DNA of 64,000 nucleotides from Burkholderiaceae bacterium 16 (GCA_000955785.1 JYOD01000064.1:1-64000); one strand, 5' to 3'. Counted from the first letter of the stretch, positions 32,720-42,023 are shown. The notes: generated from the sequence alone by a model not told the origin. Made by a program: numbers and translations.

Positions 32720-33514
32720 TCAGCGCGTGCGTAGCAGTGCTTCGATTTCCTCGGCGGCGTGCCTGAGGGGCGGCAGGTGGTGGCGTAGCAGGTGCGCCGC
32801 GTCGCGGCTGCCCAGCACCATGCTGAAGCCCAGCCCGGCCACCACCTTGCCGGAGGCCGCGCGCAGCGGCACCGAGATGCCTGCGTAGCCGTCCACCAGT
32901 TCGCTGACCAGCGTGCAGTAGCCGTCGCTGCGTACCTGCCTGAGCGTGCGCGCCAGCGCCGTGCGCGAACTGACCGTGAACGGCGTGAGCTTGCGCAATT
33001 GCGCCGTCGCGAGATAGGCCTCGAGTGCCTCGTCGTCCAGCCCCGCCAGCAGCACGCGGCCGAGCGAGTGCGCGTATGCCGGCATGCGGCGGCCAACTCC
33101 CATGTCGACGCGCAGCATCTGCTGTGGCTCCTCGCGGGCCACCAGCGTCACCGATTCGCCGTCGAGCACGCCCAGCGAACACGTCTCCCCGGCTTCCACC
33201 GCGAGCGCCTTCAGGTGGGGCCCGGCCAGCCGCGGCAGGTCCATCGAGGCAAAGTAGGCAAAGCCCAGGTCCATCACGCGCGGCGTGATGGAAAATTCGC
33301 GGCCGTCCTGCGCCACGTATCCGTTGTGCTGCAGCGTCAGCAACAGGCGCCGCGCGGCTGCCCGGGTGACGTCGAGTTGCTCCGCCACTTCCTGCATGGT
33401 GAGGCTGCCCGTGCCGGAGGCGAACAGCCGGAGCAGCGCCAGGCCGTTGGTCAGCGAATCGAGCAGTTCTTCCTTTTTTTGCGGGTTTGCCTGGGGAGCG
33501 TCGGGGCTGTTCAT
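32720..33514 (-). CDS. IclR-family transcriptional regulator
   Basis: The 264-residue protein has an N-terminal winged helix-turn-helix (LTMQEVAEQLDVTRAAARRL, about residues 38-57), then the IclR effector domain, with ETCSLGVLDG, AYAHSLGRVLLAGLDDEALE and CTLVSELVDGYAGISVPLR. Family members often control aromatic or small-acid catabolism. Its start faces the CoA-transferase gene across 161 bp containing two strong palindromes. It probably controls that gene and the Bug gene behind it, and perhaps itself. Confidence 0.93.
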   Translation of the reverse strand: MNSPDAPQANPQKKEELLDSLTNGLALLRLFASGTGSLTMQEVAEQLDVTRAAARRLLLTLQHNGYVAQDGREFSITPRVMDLGFAYFASMDLPRLAGPHLKALAVEAGETCSLGVLDGESVTLVAREEPQQMLRVDMGVGRRMPAYAHSLGRVLLAGLDDEALEAYLATAQLRKLTPFTVSSRTALARTLRQVRSDGYCTLVSELVDGYAGISVPLRAASGKVVAGLGFSMVLGSRDAAHLLRHHLPPLRHAAEEIEALLRTR

Positions 33515-33544
33515 GGAAGGGAGAGAACGAAATAGCGGGATTTT

Positions 33545-33561
33545 AGTGCGCTAAGCGCACT
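33545..33561. promoter_or_regulatory. 17-bp perfect palindrome, candidate IclR operator
   Basis: AGTGCGCT-A-AGCGCACT, 30 bp upstream of the IclR start. A likely binding site near the regulator's own promoter. Inferred. Confidence 0.55.
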
Positions 33562-33592
33562 TGCGCGAAGCCGGCATGACTCCGTATGATAT

Positions 33593-33622
33593 GCGTTTTG
33601 CGAACAAATGTTCGCAAAACGC
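33593..33622. promoter_or_regulatory. 30-bp palindrome, candidate IclR operator for the CoA-transferase gene
   Basis: GCGTTTTGCGAACA and its exact complement are separated by AA only. The 14-bp arms and position (54 bp before the CoA-transferase start) suit an IclR dimer-of-dimers site. Because it is on the target's side, it may be an activation or repression site. Inferred. Confidence 0.65.
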
Positions 33623-33675
33623 GGTCCGACTCACAACGAGAAACGACCGGCAAGAAGAACACGATGGAGACAGCC

Positions 33676-35310
33676 ATGAAGGTGATCAGCGCGCAGCAGG
33701 CTGCTGCGCTCGTGCAATCCCAGTGGACCGTGGCCAGTGCCGGCTTCGTGGGCGCCGGCCATGCCGAAGCCGTGACGGACGCGCTGGAGCGGCGCTTCCT
33801 GGAATCCGGCTTGCCGCGCGACCTGACGCTGGTGTATTCGGCGGGGCAGGGCGATCGCGGCGCGCGCGGGGTGAATCACTTCGGCAATGCCGGCATGACC
33901 GGCCGCATCGTCGGCGGCCACTGGCGCTCCGCCACGCGGCTGGCGGCGCTTGCCATGGCCGAGCAGTGCGAAGGCTACAACCTGCCGCAGGGCGTGCTGA
34001 CGCACCTGTACCGCGCCATCGCCGGCGGCAAGCCCGGCGTGATGACCAAGATCGGCCTGCACACCTTTGTCGATCCGCGTACGGCGCAGGACAGCCGCTA
34101 CCATGGCAGCGCCGTCAACCGAAGCGCGCAGCAAGCCATTGCCGAAGGCCGCGCGAACTGGGTCGAGGCGATCGATTTCCGCGGCGACGAATACCTGTTC
34201 TACCCGAGCTTTCCGGTCCACTGCGCGCTGATCCGGTGCACCGCCGCCGACACCCGCGGCAACCTGAGCACGCACCGCGAGGCCTTCCACCACGAACTGC
34301 TGGCGCTGGCGCAGGCCGCCCACAACTCCGGCGGCATCGTGATCGCGCAGGTGGAATCGCTGGTGGATCACCACGACAACCTGCAGGCCATTCATGTGCC
34401 CGGTATCCTGGTCGATTACGTGGTGGTGAGCGAGGAGCCGGCGCATCACCAGATGACGTTCGCGGAGTCGTTCAATCCGGCTTACGTCACACCGTGGCAA
34501 GGCGAGGCGGCAAGCACCGCCAGCGCGAGCGCGCCCGCGCCGGCCGAGCCAACCGTGTTCGACGCCCGCAGTATCGTGCAGCGGCGCGCGGTGCTGGAAC
34601 TGGCGCGCCGGCAGCCGCGCGTGGTCAACCTTGGCGTCGGCATGCCGGCCGCGGTCGGCATGCTGGCAGCGCAGGCCGGCGTCGAGGGCTTCACGCTCAC
34701 TGTGGAAGCCGGCCCGATCGGCGGCACGCCGGCGGACGGCCTCAGCTTCGGCGCCTCCGCGTATCCGGAAGCGGTGGTCGACCAGCCGGCGCAGTTCGAT
34801 TTCTACGAGGGCGGCGGCATCGACCTGGCCATCCTCGGGCTGGCCGAGCTGGACGGGCATGGCAACGTCAACGTCAGCAAGTTCGGCGAAGGCAGCGAAG
34901 CCCTGATCGCCGGGGTGGGTGGCTTTATCAACATCACGCAGAGCGCCAGGGCGGTGGTCTTTGTCGGCACGCTCACGGCCGGCGGCCTTGAAGTGCACGC
35001 CGAAGACGGCGCCTTGCGCATCGTGCGCGAAGGCCGCGTGAAGAAGATCGTGCCGCAGGTCTCGCACCTGAGTTTCAACGGCCCTTATGTGGCCTCGCTT
35101 GGCATCCCCGTGCTCTACATCACCGAGCGTGCCGTCTTTGAGATGCACCCCGACGCCATCGGCGCGGAGCACCTGACCCTGATCGAGATCGCGCCGGGCA
35201 TCGACCTGCAGCGTGATGTGCTGGACCAGTGCGCCACCGCGGTCGCCGTGGCGCCCGACCTGCGCACCATGGATGCGCGGCTGTTCCGCCCGGGTCCGCT
35301 GAAGCTCTGA
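33676..35310 (+). CDS. acyl-CoA:acetate/propionate CoA-transferase (YdiF family)
   Basis: The 544-residue protein has both CoA-transferase halves fused. The first runs from MKVISAQQAAALVQSQWTVA. The second starts near residue 295 (DARSIVQRRAVLELARRQPR) and has the expected catalytic glutamate region FTLTVEAGPIGGTP. Such enzymes move CoA between acetate, propionate, butyrate or 3-oxoacids. I chose the ATG at 33676, which has GGAGA 7 bases upstream. An ATG at 33664 is an alternative. The IclR gene and the following Bug gene suggest it activates an imported organic acid. Confidence 0.9.
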   Translation: MKVISAQQAAALVQSQWTVASAGFVGAGHAEAVTDALERRFLESGLPRDLTLVYSAGQGDRGARGVNHFGNAGMTGRIVGGHWRSATRLAALAMAEQCEGYNLPQGVLTHLYRAIAGGKPGVMTKIGLHTFVDPRTAQDSRYHGSAVNRSAQQAIAEGRANWVEAIDFRGDEYLFYPSFPVHCALIRCTAADTRGNLSTHREAFHHELLALAQAAHNSGGIVIAQVESLVDHHDNLQAIHVPGILVDYVVVSEEPAHHQMTFAESFNPAYVTPWQGEAASTASASAPAPAEPTVFDARSIVQRRAVLELARRQPRVVNLGVGMPAAVGMLAAQAGVEGFTLTVEAGPIGGTPADGLSFGASAYPEAVVDQPAQFDFYEGGGIDLAILGLAELDGHGNVNVSKFGEGSEALIAGVGGFINITQSARAVVFVGTLTAGGLEVHAEDGALRIVREGRVKKIVPQVSHLSFNGPYVASLGIPVLYITERAVFEMHPDAIGAEHLTLIEIAPGIDLQRDVLDQCATAVAVAPDLRTMDARLFRPGPLKL

Positions 35311-35473
35311 GGCCGCTGGGTAGCTGCCCGATAACAAACGGCCGGCCATGACCGGTCATGGAGGAGGCCATCGAAGCTTTGTCCTGTCTTTCCCGTTGGT
35401 TTTGCTGGATCGCCGACGCGTGCAGGCTGTGAAGCGGGCACGCGTCATTGCTGGATTACGTTTCATACTCATC

Positions 35474-36472
35474 ATGCAGAAGACGAGCCGTCGTATTTTC
35501 TCGCGCCGCCTGGGCGCGGCCATCCTGGGCGTTTCGCTGCCGCTGTGCGCGCCGCAGGCCTTCGCGCAAGCCTATCCGTCCAAGCCGATCCGCCTGGTGG
35601 TGCCGTTCCCGCCGGGCGGCCCGACCGATACCGCCGCGCGCATCATCGGCCAGAAGATGGGCGAATCGCTCAAGCAGACGGTGGTGGTGGACAACCGCCC
35701 GGGCGCTTCCGGCACGATCGGCGCGGAAGCCGTCGCCAAGAGCGCGCCGGATGGCTACACGCTGATGGTGCTGGCTACGCCCACGCTGCTGGCACCGCAC
35801 CTGATCAGCCGCAAGGGCTACGACATCTTCAAGGATTTCACGCCGATCGGCTCCGCCTACGACCTGCCCATCGTGATGGTAGTCAACCCGCAGGCCATGC
35901 CCGACGTGACCGACCTGCAGCAATACATCGCCCGCGCCAAGGCCAAGCCCGGCGCGCTCAACTACACCAGCGCCGGCAATGGCAGCTTTGGCCACCTGTC
36001 CACCGAACTGCTCAAGAGCACGGGGCATTTCGACGTGCAGCACGTGCCGTACAAAGGCAGCGCGCCGGCCATCTCCGATCTGCTGGCGGGCCAGGTGCCG
36101 ATGATGTTCTCCGACATGATCGCGGCGCTGCCGCACATCAAGGCCGGCAAGCTGCGGCCCATCGCCGTGGGCTCGGCCAGGCGCGTGAGCTTCACGCCCG
36201 ATGTGAAGACGGTGGCGGAGCAGGGCTTCCCCGGCTTCGAGGCAACGGCCTGGGGCGGCCTGCTGGCCCCGGCCGGCACGCCCAAGGATGTGATTGCCAG
36301 GCTGTCGGCCGAACTGAAGGCCGCGCTGGCTGACCCGGTGGTGCAGGAAAAGATGCTGGGCGCGGGCACGGTCGCGGCCTACCAGCCGCCCGAGCAACTG
36401 GCGGCGCGTATGCGTAACGACTACAAGAAGTGGGGCAAGGTGATCCAGGACAACGGCATCAGGGGTGACTGA
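35474..36472 (+). CDS. Bug-family (TctC-type) periplasmic substrate-binding protein
   Basis: The 332-residue protein starts MQKTSRRIFSRRLGAAILGV, a signal peptide ending near CAPQAFA/QAYP. The mature part shows AYPSKPIRLVVPFPPGGPTD, VVVDNRPGASGTIGAEAVAK and YKGSAPAISDLLAGQV. It should capture an organic acid for uptake. It lies 163 bp after the CoA-transferase gene, likely in one regulon under the IclR protein. No TctA/TctB genes are nearby. The ATG at 35474 has no clear Shine-Dalgarno, and an upstream extension of the ORF is poorly conserved. Confidence 0.92.
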   Translation: MQKTSRRIFSRRLGAAILGVSLPLCAPQAFAQAYPSKPIRLVVPFPPGGPTDTAARIIGQKMGESLKQTVVVDNRPGASGTIGAEAVAKSAPDGYTLMVLATPTLLAPHLISRKGYDIFKDFTPIGSAYDLPIVMVVNPQAMPDVTDLQQYIARAKAKPGALNYTSAGNGSFGHLSTELLKSTGHFDVQHVPYKGSAPAISDLLAGQVPMMFSDMIAALPHIKAGKLRPIAVGSARRVSFTPDVKTVAEQGFPGFEATAWGGLLAPAGTPKDVIARLSAELKAALADPVVQEKMLGAGTVAAYQPPEQLAARMRNDYKKWGKVIQDNGIRGD

Positions 36473-36527
36473 GGCGACGGGGATTAGTGTCCTGCAGCCG
36501 CCGGCCGGATCGGGGCGATAGGGAGGG

Positions 36528-36559
36528 AAAGGCCGGGCACGCGGAGTTGTCCGGCCTTT
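36528..36559. terminator. bidirectional terminator between Bug and LysR genes
   Basis: AAAGGCCGG and CCGGCCTTT pair across a 14-base loop and are followed by TTTCTTTT on the plus strand. It ends the IclR-regulated transcript and possibly the convergent LysR transcript. Confidence 0.75.
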
Positions 36560-36565
36560 TTCTTT

Positions 36566-37534
36566 TCACTGCGCCGCGGGTAGGGACGGCAAGGGTTTGT
36601 CCGCGCGGGGCTCGTCGTCCAGGGCCGGATGGCCGGGCAGTATCTGGTGCACGAGCGCAACCAGCGCCTGCGCCGCCGGCGAGAGCGAACGTCCGGCCAG
36701 CGAGACCAGGCCATAGGCGGCCTTGAGGTCGATGGCGGGCGTCACCTGCAGCGGCACCAGCGTGCCGCTTGCCTCCTCGGCGCTCATCATGGCCCGTGGT
36801 ACCAGGCCGACCGCATCGGTGTTGAGGATCAGCGTGCGCAGCGTGTGCATGTCGTCGCAGGTCACGGTGAGCAGTTCGCGCGCGTCTTCGCCGGCTTCGG
36901 CGTGGATGCGGCCGCGGAAGAAATCCGCCACCCGCGCCGGGATGCGCGGCCCCGCCACGGGAAACGCCAGCAGCTCGGTCAGCGCGATCGCGCCGCGCGC
37001 TGCCAGCGCATGGTCCCTGCGCACAAAGAAGCTGGTTTCGAGCGCGCGAAGCCGCTCGATGCGCAACTGGGGCTGCTCCTTCAGGCTCTGGCTTTCACCG
37101 ACGAAGAAGTCCAGTTGCTCGGCTTTGAGCTTCTGCGTCATCGAGGGCGTGTCCGCGATCTCGATATCGATGCGCAGCTTTGGATAGCGTGCCAGCAGCG
37201 CCGTCAGCACCGGCTCCATCAGGAAGGCCGCGGCAAACGGCCCGAAGCCCACGCTCACTTCACCCATCTCCACATCGCGCAGCAGTTCGAGATCCCGCCG
37301 CAGTTCCCGGCCCTCGCGCAGCATGCGGCGCGCCCGCTCCAGCACGATGCTGCCGGAAGCCGTGGGCCGCGCCTTGCCGTAGCTGCGGTCCAGCAACTGG
37401 CTGCCGAACTCCGCTTCCAGGCCCTGGATGCTGCGCGACAGCGCCGGTTGCGACAGGTGCAGCACGGTGGCGGCACGCGCAAAGCTGCCTTGCTCGATCA
37501 GCGTGACGAAATGATGCAGGCGGCGCAGTCCCAT
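36566..37534 (-). CDS. LysR-family transcriptional regulator
   Basis: The 322-residue protein has an N-terminal LysR helix-turn-helix (SFARAATVLHLSQPALSRSI, about residues 17-36) and a periplasmic-binding-like effector domain. It is divergent from the Bug gene at 37642 across 107 bp of relatively AT-rich DNA. This is the standard layout of a LysR regulator and its target, so it probably controls uptake of the same ligand. The effector is unknown. Confidence 0.93.
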   Translation of the reverse strand: MGLRRLHHFVTLIEQGSFARAATVLHLSQPALSRSIQGLEAEFGSQLLDRSYGKARPTASGSIVLERARRMLREGRELRRDLELLRDVEMGEVSVGFGPFAAAFLMEPVLTALLARYPKLRIDIEIADTPSMTQKLKAEQLDFFVGESQSLKEQPQLRIERLRALETSFFVRRDHALAARGAIALTELLAFPVAGPRIPARVADFFRGRIHAEAGEDARELLTVTCDDMHTLRTLILNTDAVGLVPRAMMSAEEASGTLVPLQVTPAIDLKAAYGLVSLAGRSLSPAAQALVALVHQILPGHPALDDEPRADKPLPSLPAAQ

Positions 37535-37641
37535 GATTTTGCTTTTACTGCATGGAAAACTGAAAAATATTGCATTGGACGTATTTTCTCAAGTCGGTAA
37601 GCATGTCCCTCACCAATAAAAGTAGATTTCAGGAGACACGG

Positions 37642-38619
37642 ATGATTCGACGCGCTTTTCTCGCGCTGGCCCTTGGCGGCACTTCCCTCATGACCTCCCA
37701 TGCGATGGCGGACGCCTATCCGGTCAAGCCGCTGCGCGTGGTGGTGCCGTACGCGGCCGGCGGCGGCAGCGACATCGTGGCGCGTGCGTTAGGCGAAAAA
37801 CTGAGCAAGAAGCTCGGCCAGCCCATCATTGTGGATAACAAGGCCGGTGCCTCCGGCATCATCGGCACCGATGCGGTGGCCAAGGCGGCGCCGGACGGCT
37901 ACACGCTCCTGGTCACGATCACGCAATCGGTGCTGACCAACCAGTTCCTCTACAACAGGCTGCCCTACGACCCGCGCAAGGACCTGACCCTGGTCAATGT
38001 GATCGCCGATGCGCCACTGGTGCTGGTCACCACGCCGTCGCTGCCGGTCAGGTCGGTCAAGGAACTGGCCGATTACGGCCGCGCCCACAAGGGCAAGGTC
38101 AGCTACGCGTCCTGGGGCGTGGGCTCCTATCCGCACCTGGCTGGCGCCTACTTCAGCAAGGTCACGCACGGGGAGATGGTGCACGTGCCGTACAAGGGCG
38201 AAGCGCCCATGCTGCAGGACTTGCTGGGCGGCCAGGTCCAGTGGGCCGTGGCCAGCGTGCTGTCGGCCAAGCCTTACATCCAGAGCGGCAAGCTCAAGGC
38301 GATCGCGGTGACGGGTACGCAGCGCAGCCAGGTGCTGCCAGACCTGCCGACCTTCGCGGAAGCCGGCATGGACGACAACGCCTTCAAGGTGCTGGGCTGG
38401 ATCGGCTTGCTGGCGCCGGTCGGCACGCCCGCGCCGGTGGTGGCGCGGTTGGATGAAGAGGTGCGGACGCTGATCCAGACGCCGGACATGCAGGCGCGCT
38501 TCTCCGCGCTTGGATTGCGTCCGGTGGGCAGCACGCCCGCGCAGTCGCAGGCCATCTTCGCGCGCGAGTGGCCGGTGTGGAAGACGCTGGTGGCGGAGTC
38601 GGGCGCGAAGCTCGACTGA
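37642..38619 (+). CDS. Bug-family (TctC-type) periplasmic substrate-binding protein
   Basis: The 325-residue protein starts MIRRAFLALALGGTSLMTSH with a signal peptide ending near AMA/DAYP. Bug hallmarks are YPVKPLRVVVPYAAGGGSDI, IIVDNKAGASGIIGTDAVAK and VPYKGEAPMLQDLLGGQV. AGGAGACACGG precedes the ATG at 37642, which fixes the start. Divergent from the LysR gene; probably monocistronic, ended by the hairpin at 38639. Ligand unknown. Confidence 0.93.
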   Translation: MIRRAFLALALGGTSLMTSHAMADAYPVKPLRVVVPYAAGGGSDIVARALGEKLSKKLGQPIIVDNKAGASGIIGTDAVAKAAPDGYTLLVTITQSVLTNQFLYNRLPYDPRKDLTLVNVIADAPLVLVTTPSLPVRSVKELADYGRAHKGKVSYASWGVGSYPHLAGAYFSKVTHGEMVHVPYKGEAPMLQDLLGGQVQWAVASVLSAKPYIQSGKLKAIAVTGTQRSQVLPDLPTFAEAGMDDNAFKVLGWIGLLAPVGTPAPVVARLDEEVRTLIQTPDMQARFSALGLRPVGSTPAQSQAIFAREWPVWKTLVAESGAKLD

Positions 38620-38638
38620 GCAAGAAGGCAAAAAAAAG

Positions 38639-38669
38639 CGGGCCGCATGCGGTAAATGCATGCGGCCCG
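38639..38669 (-). terminator. terminator of the flotillin operon
   Basis: CGGGCCGCATGC and GCATGCGGCCCG form a 12-bp stem around 7 bases. On the minus strand it is followed by a T-run (the A-run at about 38630-38637), so it ends the operon that reads leftward from 42518; it may also serve the convergent Bug gene. Confidence 0.8.
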
Positions 38670-38695
38670 TTGTCAGCGGCTTAGCCGGCCAGCCG

Positions 38696-40474
38696 TCAGT
38701 TGCTGGCGGCGCTTCCCGGTTCGATCCTTGGCCCGCCAGCGGCGTAGCTGGCGTGCGTCAGCGGCAAGACCTGCGCATCCGCGTTGTGCCCCGCGGCTGC
38801 CGCGAGGCCGGGGACCAGTCCCTGCAGCGAGCCGCCGGTCAGGCCCACCTCCTTCAGCAGCGAATCGATCAGCGGCGCATGCGCGCGGTAGGACAGCGCT
38901 GCGGACATCGCCTGCTCGGCGAGATTGCCGTTGCCATTTCCATTCCCATTGCCGCCGCCATTGCCCGCGTCGCCGGTACCCGCCACTGCGCCGCCGCGGT
39001 TGAGGCCGTCGACCTGGATGATCTTGATGCCGTCGATCGCCTTCATCGGCTCCACGGTCTGCTGGATCACGCCCGGCAGCGCCTGCAGCAGCGCCAGCTT
39101 GAACTTCAGGCTGGTCTGGTCCGACGACAGCGCGTTGATGGCGTCGTTGAGCGCGCGCTGTGCCTCGGCTTCGGCCAGCCCCTTCTTGCGCGCCGCCTCG
39201 GCCAGTTCGACGATGGCGGTGGCCTGCATCTGCGCTGCCTCGCGCTCGGCGCGCGCCTGCGTGGTGACGTGCACGGCCTGGGTCTCGGCCTCCTGCGCGG
39301 CTTCGATCAGGGCCACCTGCTTGGCCCGGTCGGCTTCGGCGGTGCGCCGCGTGGTCTCCACCATCTGCTCGGCCTTGACCGCTTCAGCCAGTGCCTCGTT
39401 GGCGCGGCCCTGCGCCTGCGATTGCGCTTCCGATTTGGCGGCGATTACGATGGCCTTTTCCTGCTCGGCGATTTCCGTCACCTTGGCCTGCTCGATGGCC
39501 GCCATCTGGGTAACGCGCTGCTGCTCGATCTCCTTGACCCGCACGTCGCGCTCGGCCTCCACCTTGCGCGTGCGCACGGCCTGCTCGCGCTGGATCTCGG
39601 ACTCCTGGACCTGGCGCTCGGCGGTGATGCGGCTCTGTTCGGCTTCCTGGCGGCGCTCCGCTTCGTAGGAGGCGATGCGCGCGTTCTGCTCGGCGGTGCG
39701 GGTTTTCACCTGCTGTTCCTGTTCGAGCTTCATGAACGATTCCTGCTGCTCGATCTCCAGCTTCTTGGCCAGCGCATCGCGGTTCTTCTCGCGCACCGAG
39801 ACCTCGGTATCCTGTTCGACCTCGTTGCGCTCCTTGCGGCGGCGCTCGGTTTCCTGAGTGAGCTTGGTCAGGCCCTCCGCGTCGAAGGCGTTGTTGGGGT
39901 CGAAGAATTCCTTCGAGGTCTGGTTGAAGTTGGTCAGCGACACGCTCTCCAGCTCCAGCCCGTTCTTGGTCAGGTCCTCGGCCACGGTGTTCTGCACCCC
40001 CTGCACGAACTGCTCGCGCGCGTCCTGCAGGTCCTGCATGCTCATCTGCGCCGCGGTGGAGCGCAGCGCATCGACGAACTTGTCGTCCACCAGCGCGCGC
40101 AGGCTCTCCGGCGCCAGCGTACGCTGGCCCAGCGTCTGGGCGGCGGTGGAGACGCCTTCCACGGTGGGTTTGACGCGCACAAAGAAGGCCACCACCACGT
40201 CGACCCGCATGCGGTCCTTGGTGATCAGGCTGTCGCGCGAGGCGCGGCTGACCTCCAGCTTGAGGGTGTTCATATTGATCGGGATGATTTCATGGAACAC
40301 CGGCAGCACGATGGCGCCTCCGCTCATGATCACCTTTTGCCCGCCCAGGCCTGTACGCACGAAGGCGCGTTCGGCGGAGGCGCGCGTGTACAGGCGCGAG
40401 AAGATCAGGCCAATGATGCACAGGCCGATTACGCCGGCCAGGCCGATGACACCCCAGAAGATGATGGAATCCAT
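38696..40474 (-). CDS. flotillin-family (SPFH) membrane protein, YqiK-like
   Basis: The 592-residue protein has one N-terminal membrane segment (IIFWGVIGLAGVIGLCIIGL), an SPFH domain (about 30-200) and a long coiled-coil of Glu/Ala/Gln/Arg heptads (about 200-420). After that comes an Ala-rich region, a Gly/Asn-rich linker (GNGGGNGNGNGNGNLAEQ) and a predicted amphipathic tail. Flotillins form large ring scaffolds that organise membrane microdomains. It is the last gene of an operon with YqiJ-like and PspA genes, an association known from E. coli yqiJK and from PspA partner surveys. The role here is probably membrane maintenance. Confidence 0.93.
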   Translation of the reverse strand: MDSIIFWGVIGLAGVIGLCIIGLIFSRLYTRASAERAFVRTGLGGQKVIMSGGAIVLPVFHEIIPINMNTLKLEVSRASRDSLITKDRMRVDVVVAFFVRVKPTVEGVSTAAQTLGQRTLAPESLRALVDDKFVDALRSTAAQMSMQDLQDAREQFVQGVQNTVAEDLTKNGLELESVSLTNFNQTSKEFFDPNNAFDAEGLTKLTQETERRRKERNEVEQDTEVSVREKNRDALAKKLEIEQQESFMKLEQEQQVKTRTAEQNARIASYEAERRQEAEQSRITAERQVQESEIQREQAVRTRKVEAERDVRVKEIEQQRVTQMAAIEQAKVTEIAEQEKAIVIAAKSEAQSQAQGRANEALAEAVKAEQMVETTRRTAEADRAKQVALIEAAQEAETQAVHVTTQARAEREAAQMQATAIVELAEAARKKGLAEAEAQRALNDAINALSSDQTSLKFKLALLQALPGVIQQTVEPMKAIDGIKIIQVDGLNRGGAVAGTGDAGNGGGNGNGNGNGNLAEQAMSAALSYRAHAPLIDSLLKEVGLTGGSLQGLVPGLAAAAGHNADAQVLPLTHASYAAGGPRIEPGSAASN

Positions 40475-40554
40475 ATTGATTCAGACGCTCCTTGAAAACT
40501 TGGAAGAGACCGTGGAAAGACAAAGTCGGATGGCTGGCTGCACCCGCGGTGCCG

Positions 40555-41214
40555 CTACAGCAGATCAGGCCGCGGGTTGACGATGGCGCGATACAAGGTG
40601 CCCGATGCGCGCGCGACGATCAGTACGGTTTCACCGCGAGGAAAGCGCTGGCCCGGCTCATCCGGTTCGACCCGGATGTAATGCGGCTGGCCGTACTCGT
40701 CCACCAGGCGCGCTTCCGCCGGATTGCCGCTGGAAGCCTCGCCGACGGTGACCTGCGCCACACGCCCGACGAAGTCAAGCTCGGAAACGGCGGACGACTC
40801 GTCCTGCGGGAAGTACCGCCCCACCAGGCCACCGGTCATGCGGACGAAGGGCAGGGCGCCCAGCGTGGCCAGCACGACCGCCACCGGCACCGGCAGCAGG
40901 TGGCCGGCCGCCGCGGCCAGCACCCATTGCAGGACCAGGCCGACGATGGCGAAGCCCATCAGGAACAGGACCACCAGCATCAGCAGCGGCACGCGTCCCA
41001 CATGCAGCCAGCCGAGGAACTGGCCGATCGCGCCCGCATCGGCCGCGCTGGCGTCGCTATGGTCGATGGCGAAATGGGTGACGAGGAAGCTGTCGGCCTG
41101 TTGCGACAGGCCGAGGCCCAGAAGCAGGGCCAGCGCCTCCAGCACGCCGATCAATACCATCAGGCCAATCGCCACCACGAACGGGGCATTGCCCGGCAAT
41201 AACAGCTGATTCAT
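40555..41214 (-). CDS. YqiJ/DUF1449-like OB-fold inner-membrane protein
   Basis: The 219-residue protein has three or four N-terminal membrane helices (from APFVVAIGLMVLIGVLEALA to about residue 130) and a soluble C-terminal OB-fold (LDFVGRVAQVTVGEASSGNP to TVLIVARASGTLYRAI). This is the layout of YqiJ/NfeD-like partners of flotillins, which are thought to stabilise or localise them. It is cotranscribed between pspA and the flotillin gene, with gaps of 52 and 80 bp. Confidence 0.88.
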   Translation of the reverse strand: MNQLLLPGNAPFVVAIGLMVLIGVLEALALLLGLGLSQQADSFLVTHFAIDHSDASAADAGAIGQFLGWLHVGRVPLLMLVVLFLMGFAIVGLVLQWVLAAAAGHLLPVPVAVVLATLGALPFVRMTGGLVGRYFPQDESSAVSELDFVGRVAQVTVGEASSGNPAEARLVDEYGQPHYIRVEPDEPGQRFPRGETVLIVARASGTLYRAIVNPRPDLL

Positions 41215-41266
41215 TTGGGTTCTTCTTGTGCTGAATCGGTCGGGATCGGCGTTTGTTATCCGGTGC

Positions 41267-41959
41267 TCAGGAGCGGGTACCGTCGCGCCCGGCCTTCAGG
41301 CGCTCAAGCCGTTCGTTGATGCGCTGTTCCTTGTGCAGCGTTTCCAGTCGCTTCAGCAAGGAGGCGTCGGCGCCTGAACTGCCGACGCCGAGGCCGGCGA
41401 CGCCCGTGGCGGCGGTCATGGCGCGGTTGAAACCTTGTTCCAGCTGCTCGGCGCGGACACCCGCGCCGGCCCCGGCAGGCGCGTTGCCGCTGCCGCCAGC
41501 GCGTTCGGCCGCGGCGCGCGCGGCCACCATCCCGGCCAGCGCCTGTTCCATCTCGTCGCGCTTGGCGCGCAGGCCCAGCAGGTCGGTCTCGGTCGCCACG
41601 GACTTTTCAACCTCCTCCTGCAAACTGGCGTTGAGCGTGCCGAGCTGGTCCTCCAGGTCGATCTGGCGCTCGGTCCCCGCGCGCGCCGCGGCGTCGTCGC
41701 CATGGTTGAGCGCAATCGTCACCTGCTCGTCGAGCCGCTCGATCTCGTTGTTGAGCCGCGCGATGGCCTTGGCGGCCTGGTGCTTGGCCGCCTCGTGCTG
41801 GCCGAGCCCGACCCGCGCCTGCGCGATCACCTCGTCGAACTCGCGCAGGTACTGCTCCAGCACAGCTCGCGGCGTACGGCTTTCCAGCGAGCTGACCAAC
41901 GCGTGCACATTGGCGGTCAGCAGTCGTTTCACGCGGTTACCCAGGCCTTCTGTCGTCAT
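41267..41959 (-). CDS. PspA/IM30-family membrane-associated protein
   Basis: The 230-residue, mainly helical coiled-coil protein starts MTTEGLGNRVKRLLTANVHA and continues as long heptads (SRTPRAVLEQYLREFDEVIA onward), matching PspA/IM30. These proteins form ESCRT-III-like rods that bind and repair damaged inner membranes. The short N-terminal amphipathic helix fits this. No pspF, pspB or pspC gene is close, so regulation must differ from the E. coli Psp system. It is the second gene of the four-gene operon. Confidence 0.9.
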   Translation of the reverse strand: MTTEGLGNRVKRLLTANVHALVSSLESRTPRAVLEQYLREFDEVIAQARVGLGQHEAAKHQAAKAIARLNNEIERLDEQVTIALNHGDDAAARAGTERQIDLEDQLGTLNASLQEEVEKSVATETDLLGLRAKRDEMEQALAGMVAARAAAERAGGSGNAPAGAGAGVRAEQLEQGFNRAMTAATGVAGLGVGSSGADASLLKRLETLHKEQRINERLERLKAGRDGTRS

Positions 41960-42023
41960 GGTGTGATTCCTCGGTGCAACGTTAAGGCGCCGCGCAGCGA
42001 AGGTGGCGCAACAAGAAACGCGT

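Noticed and set aside
38510..40495. 661-codon plus-strand ORF over the flotillin gene
   Set aside because: Leu/Gly/His-rich antisense shadow of coiled-coil DNA.
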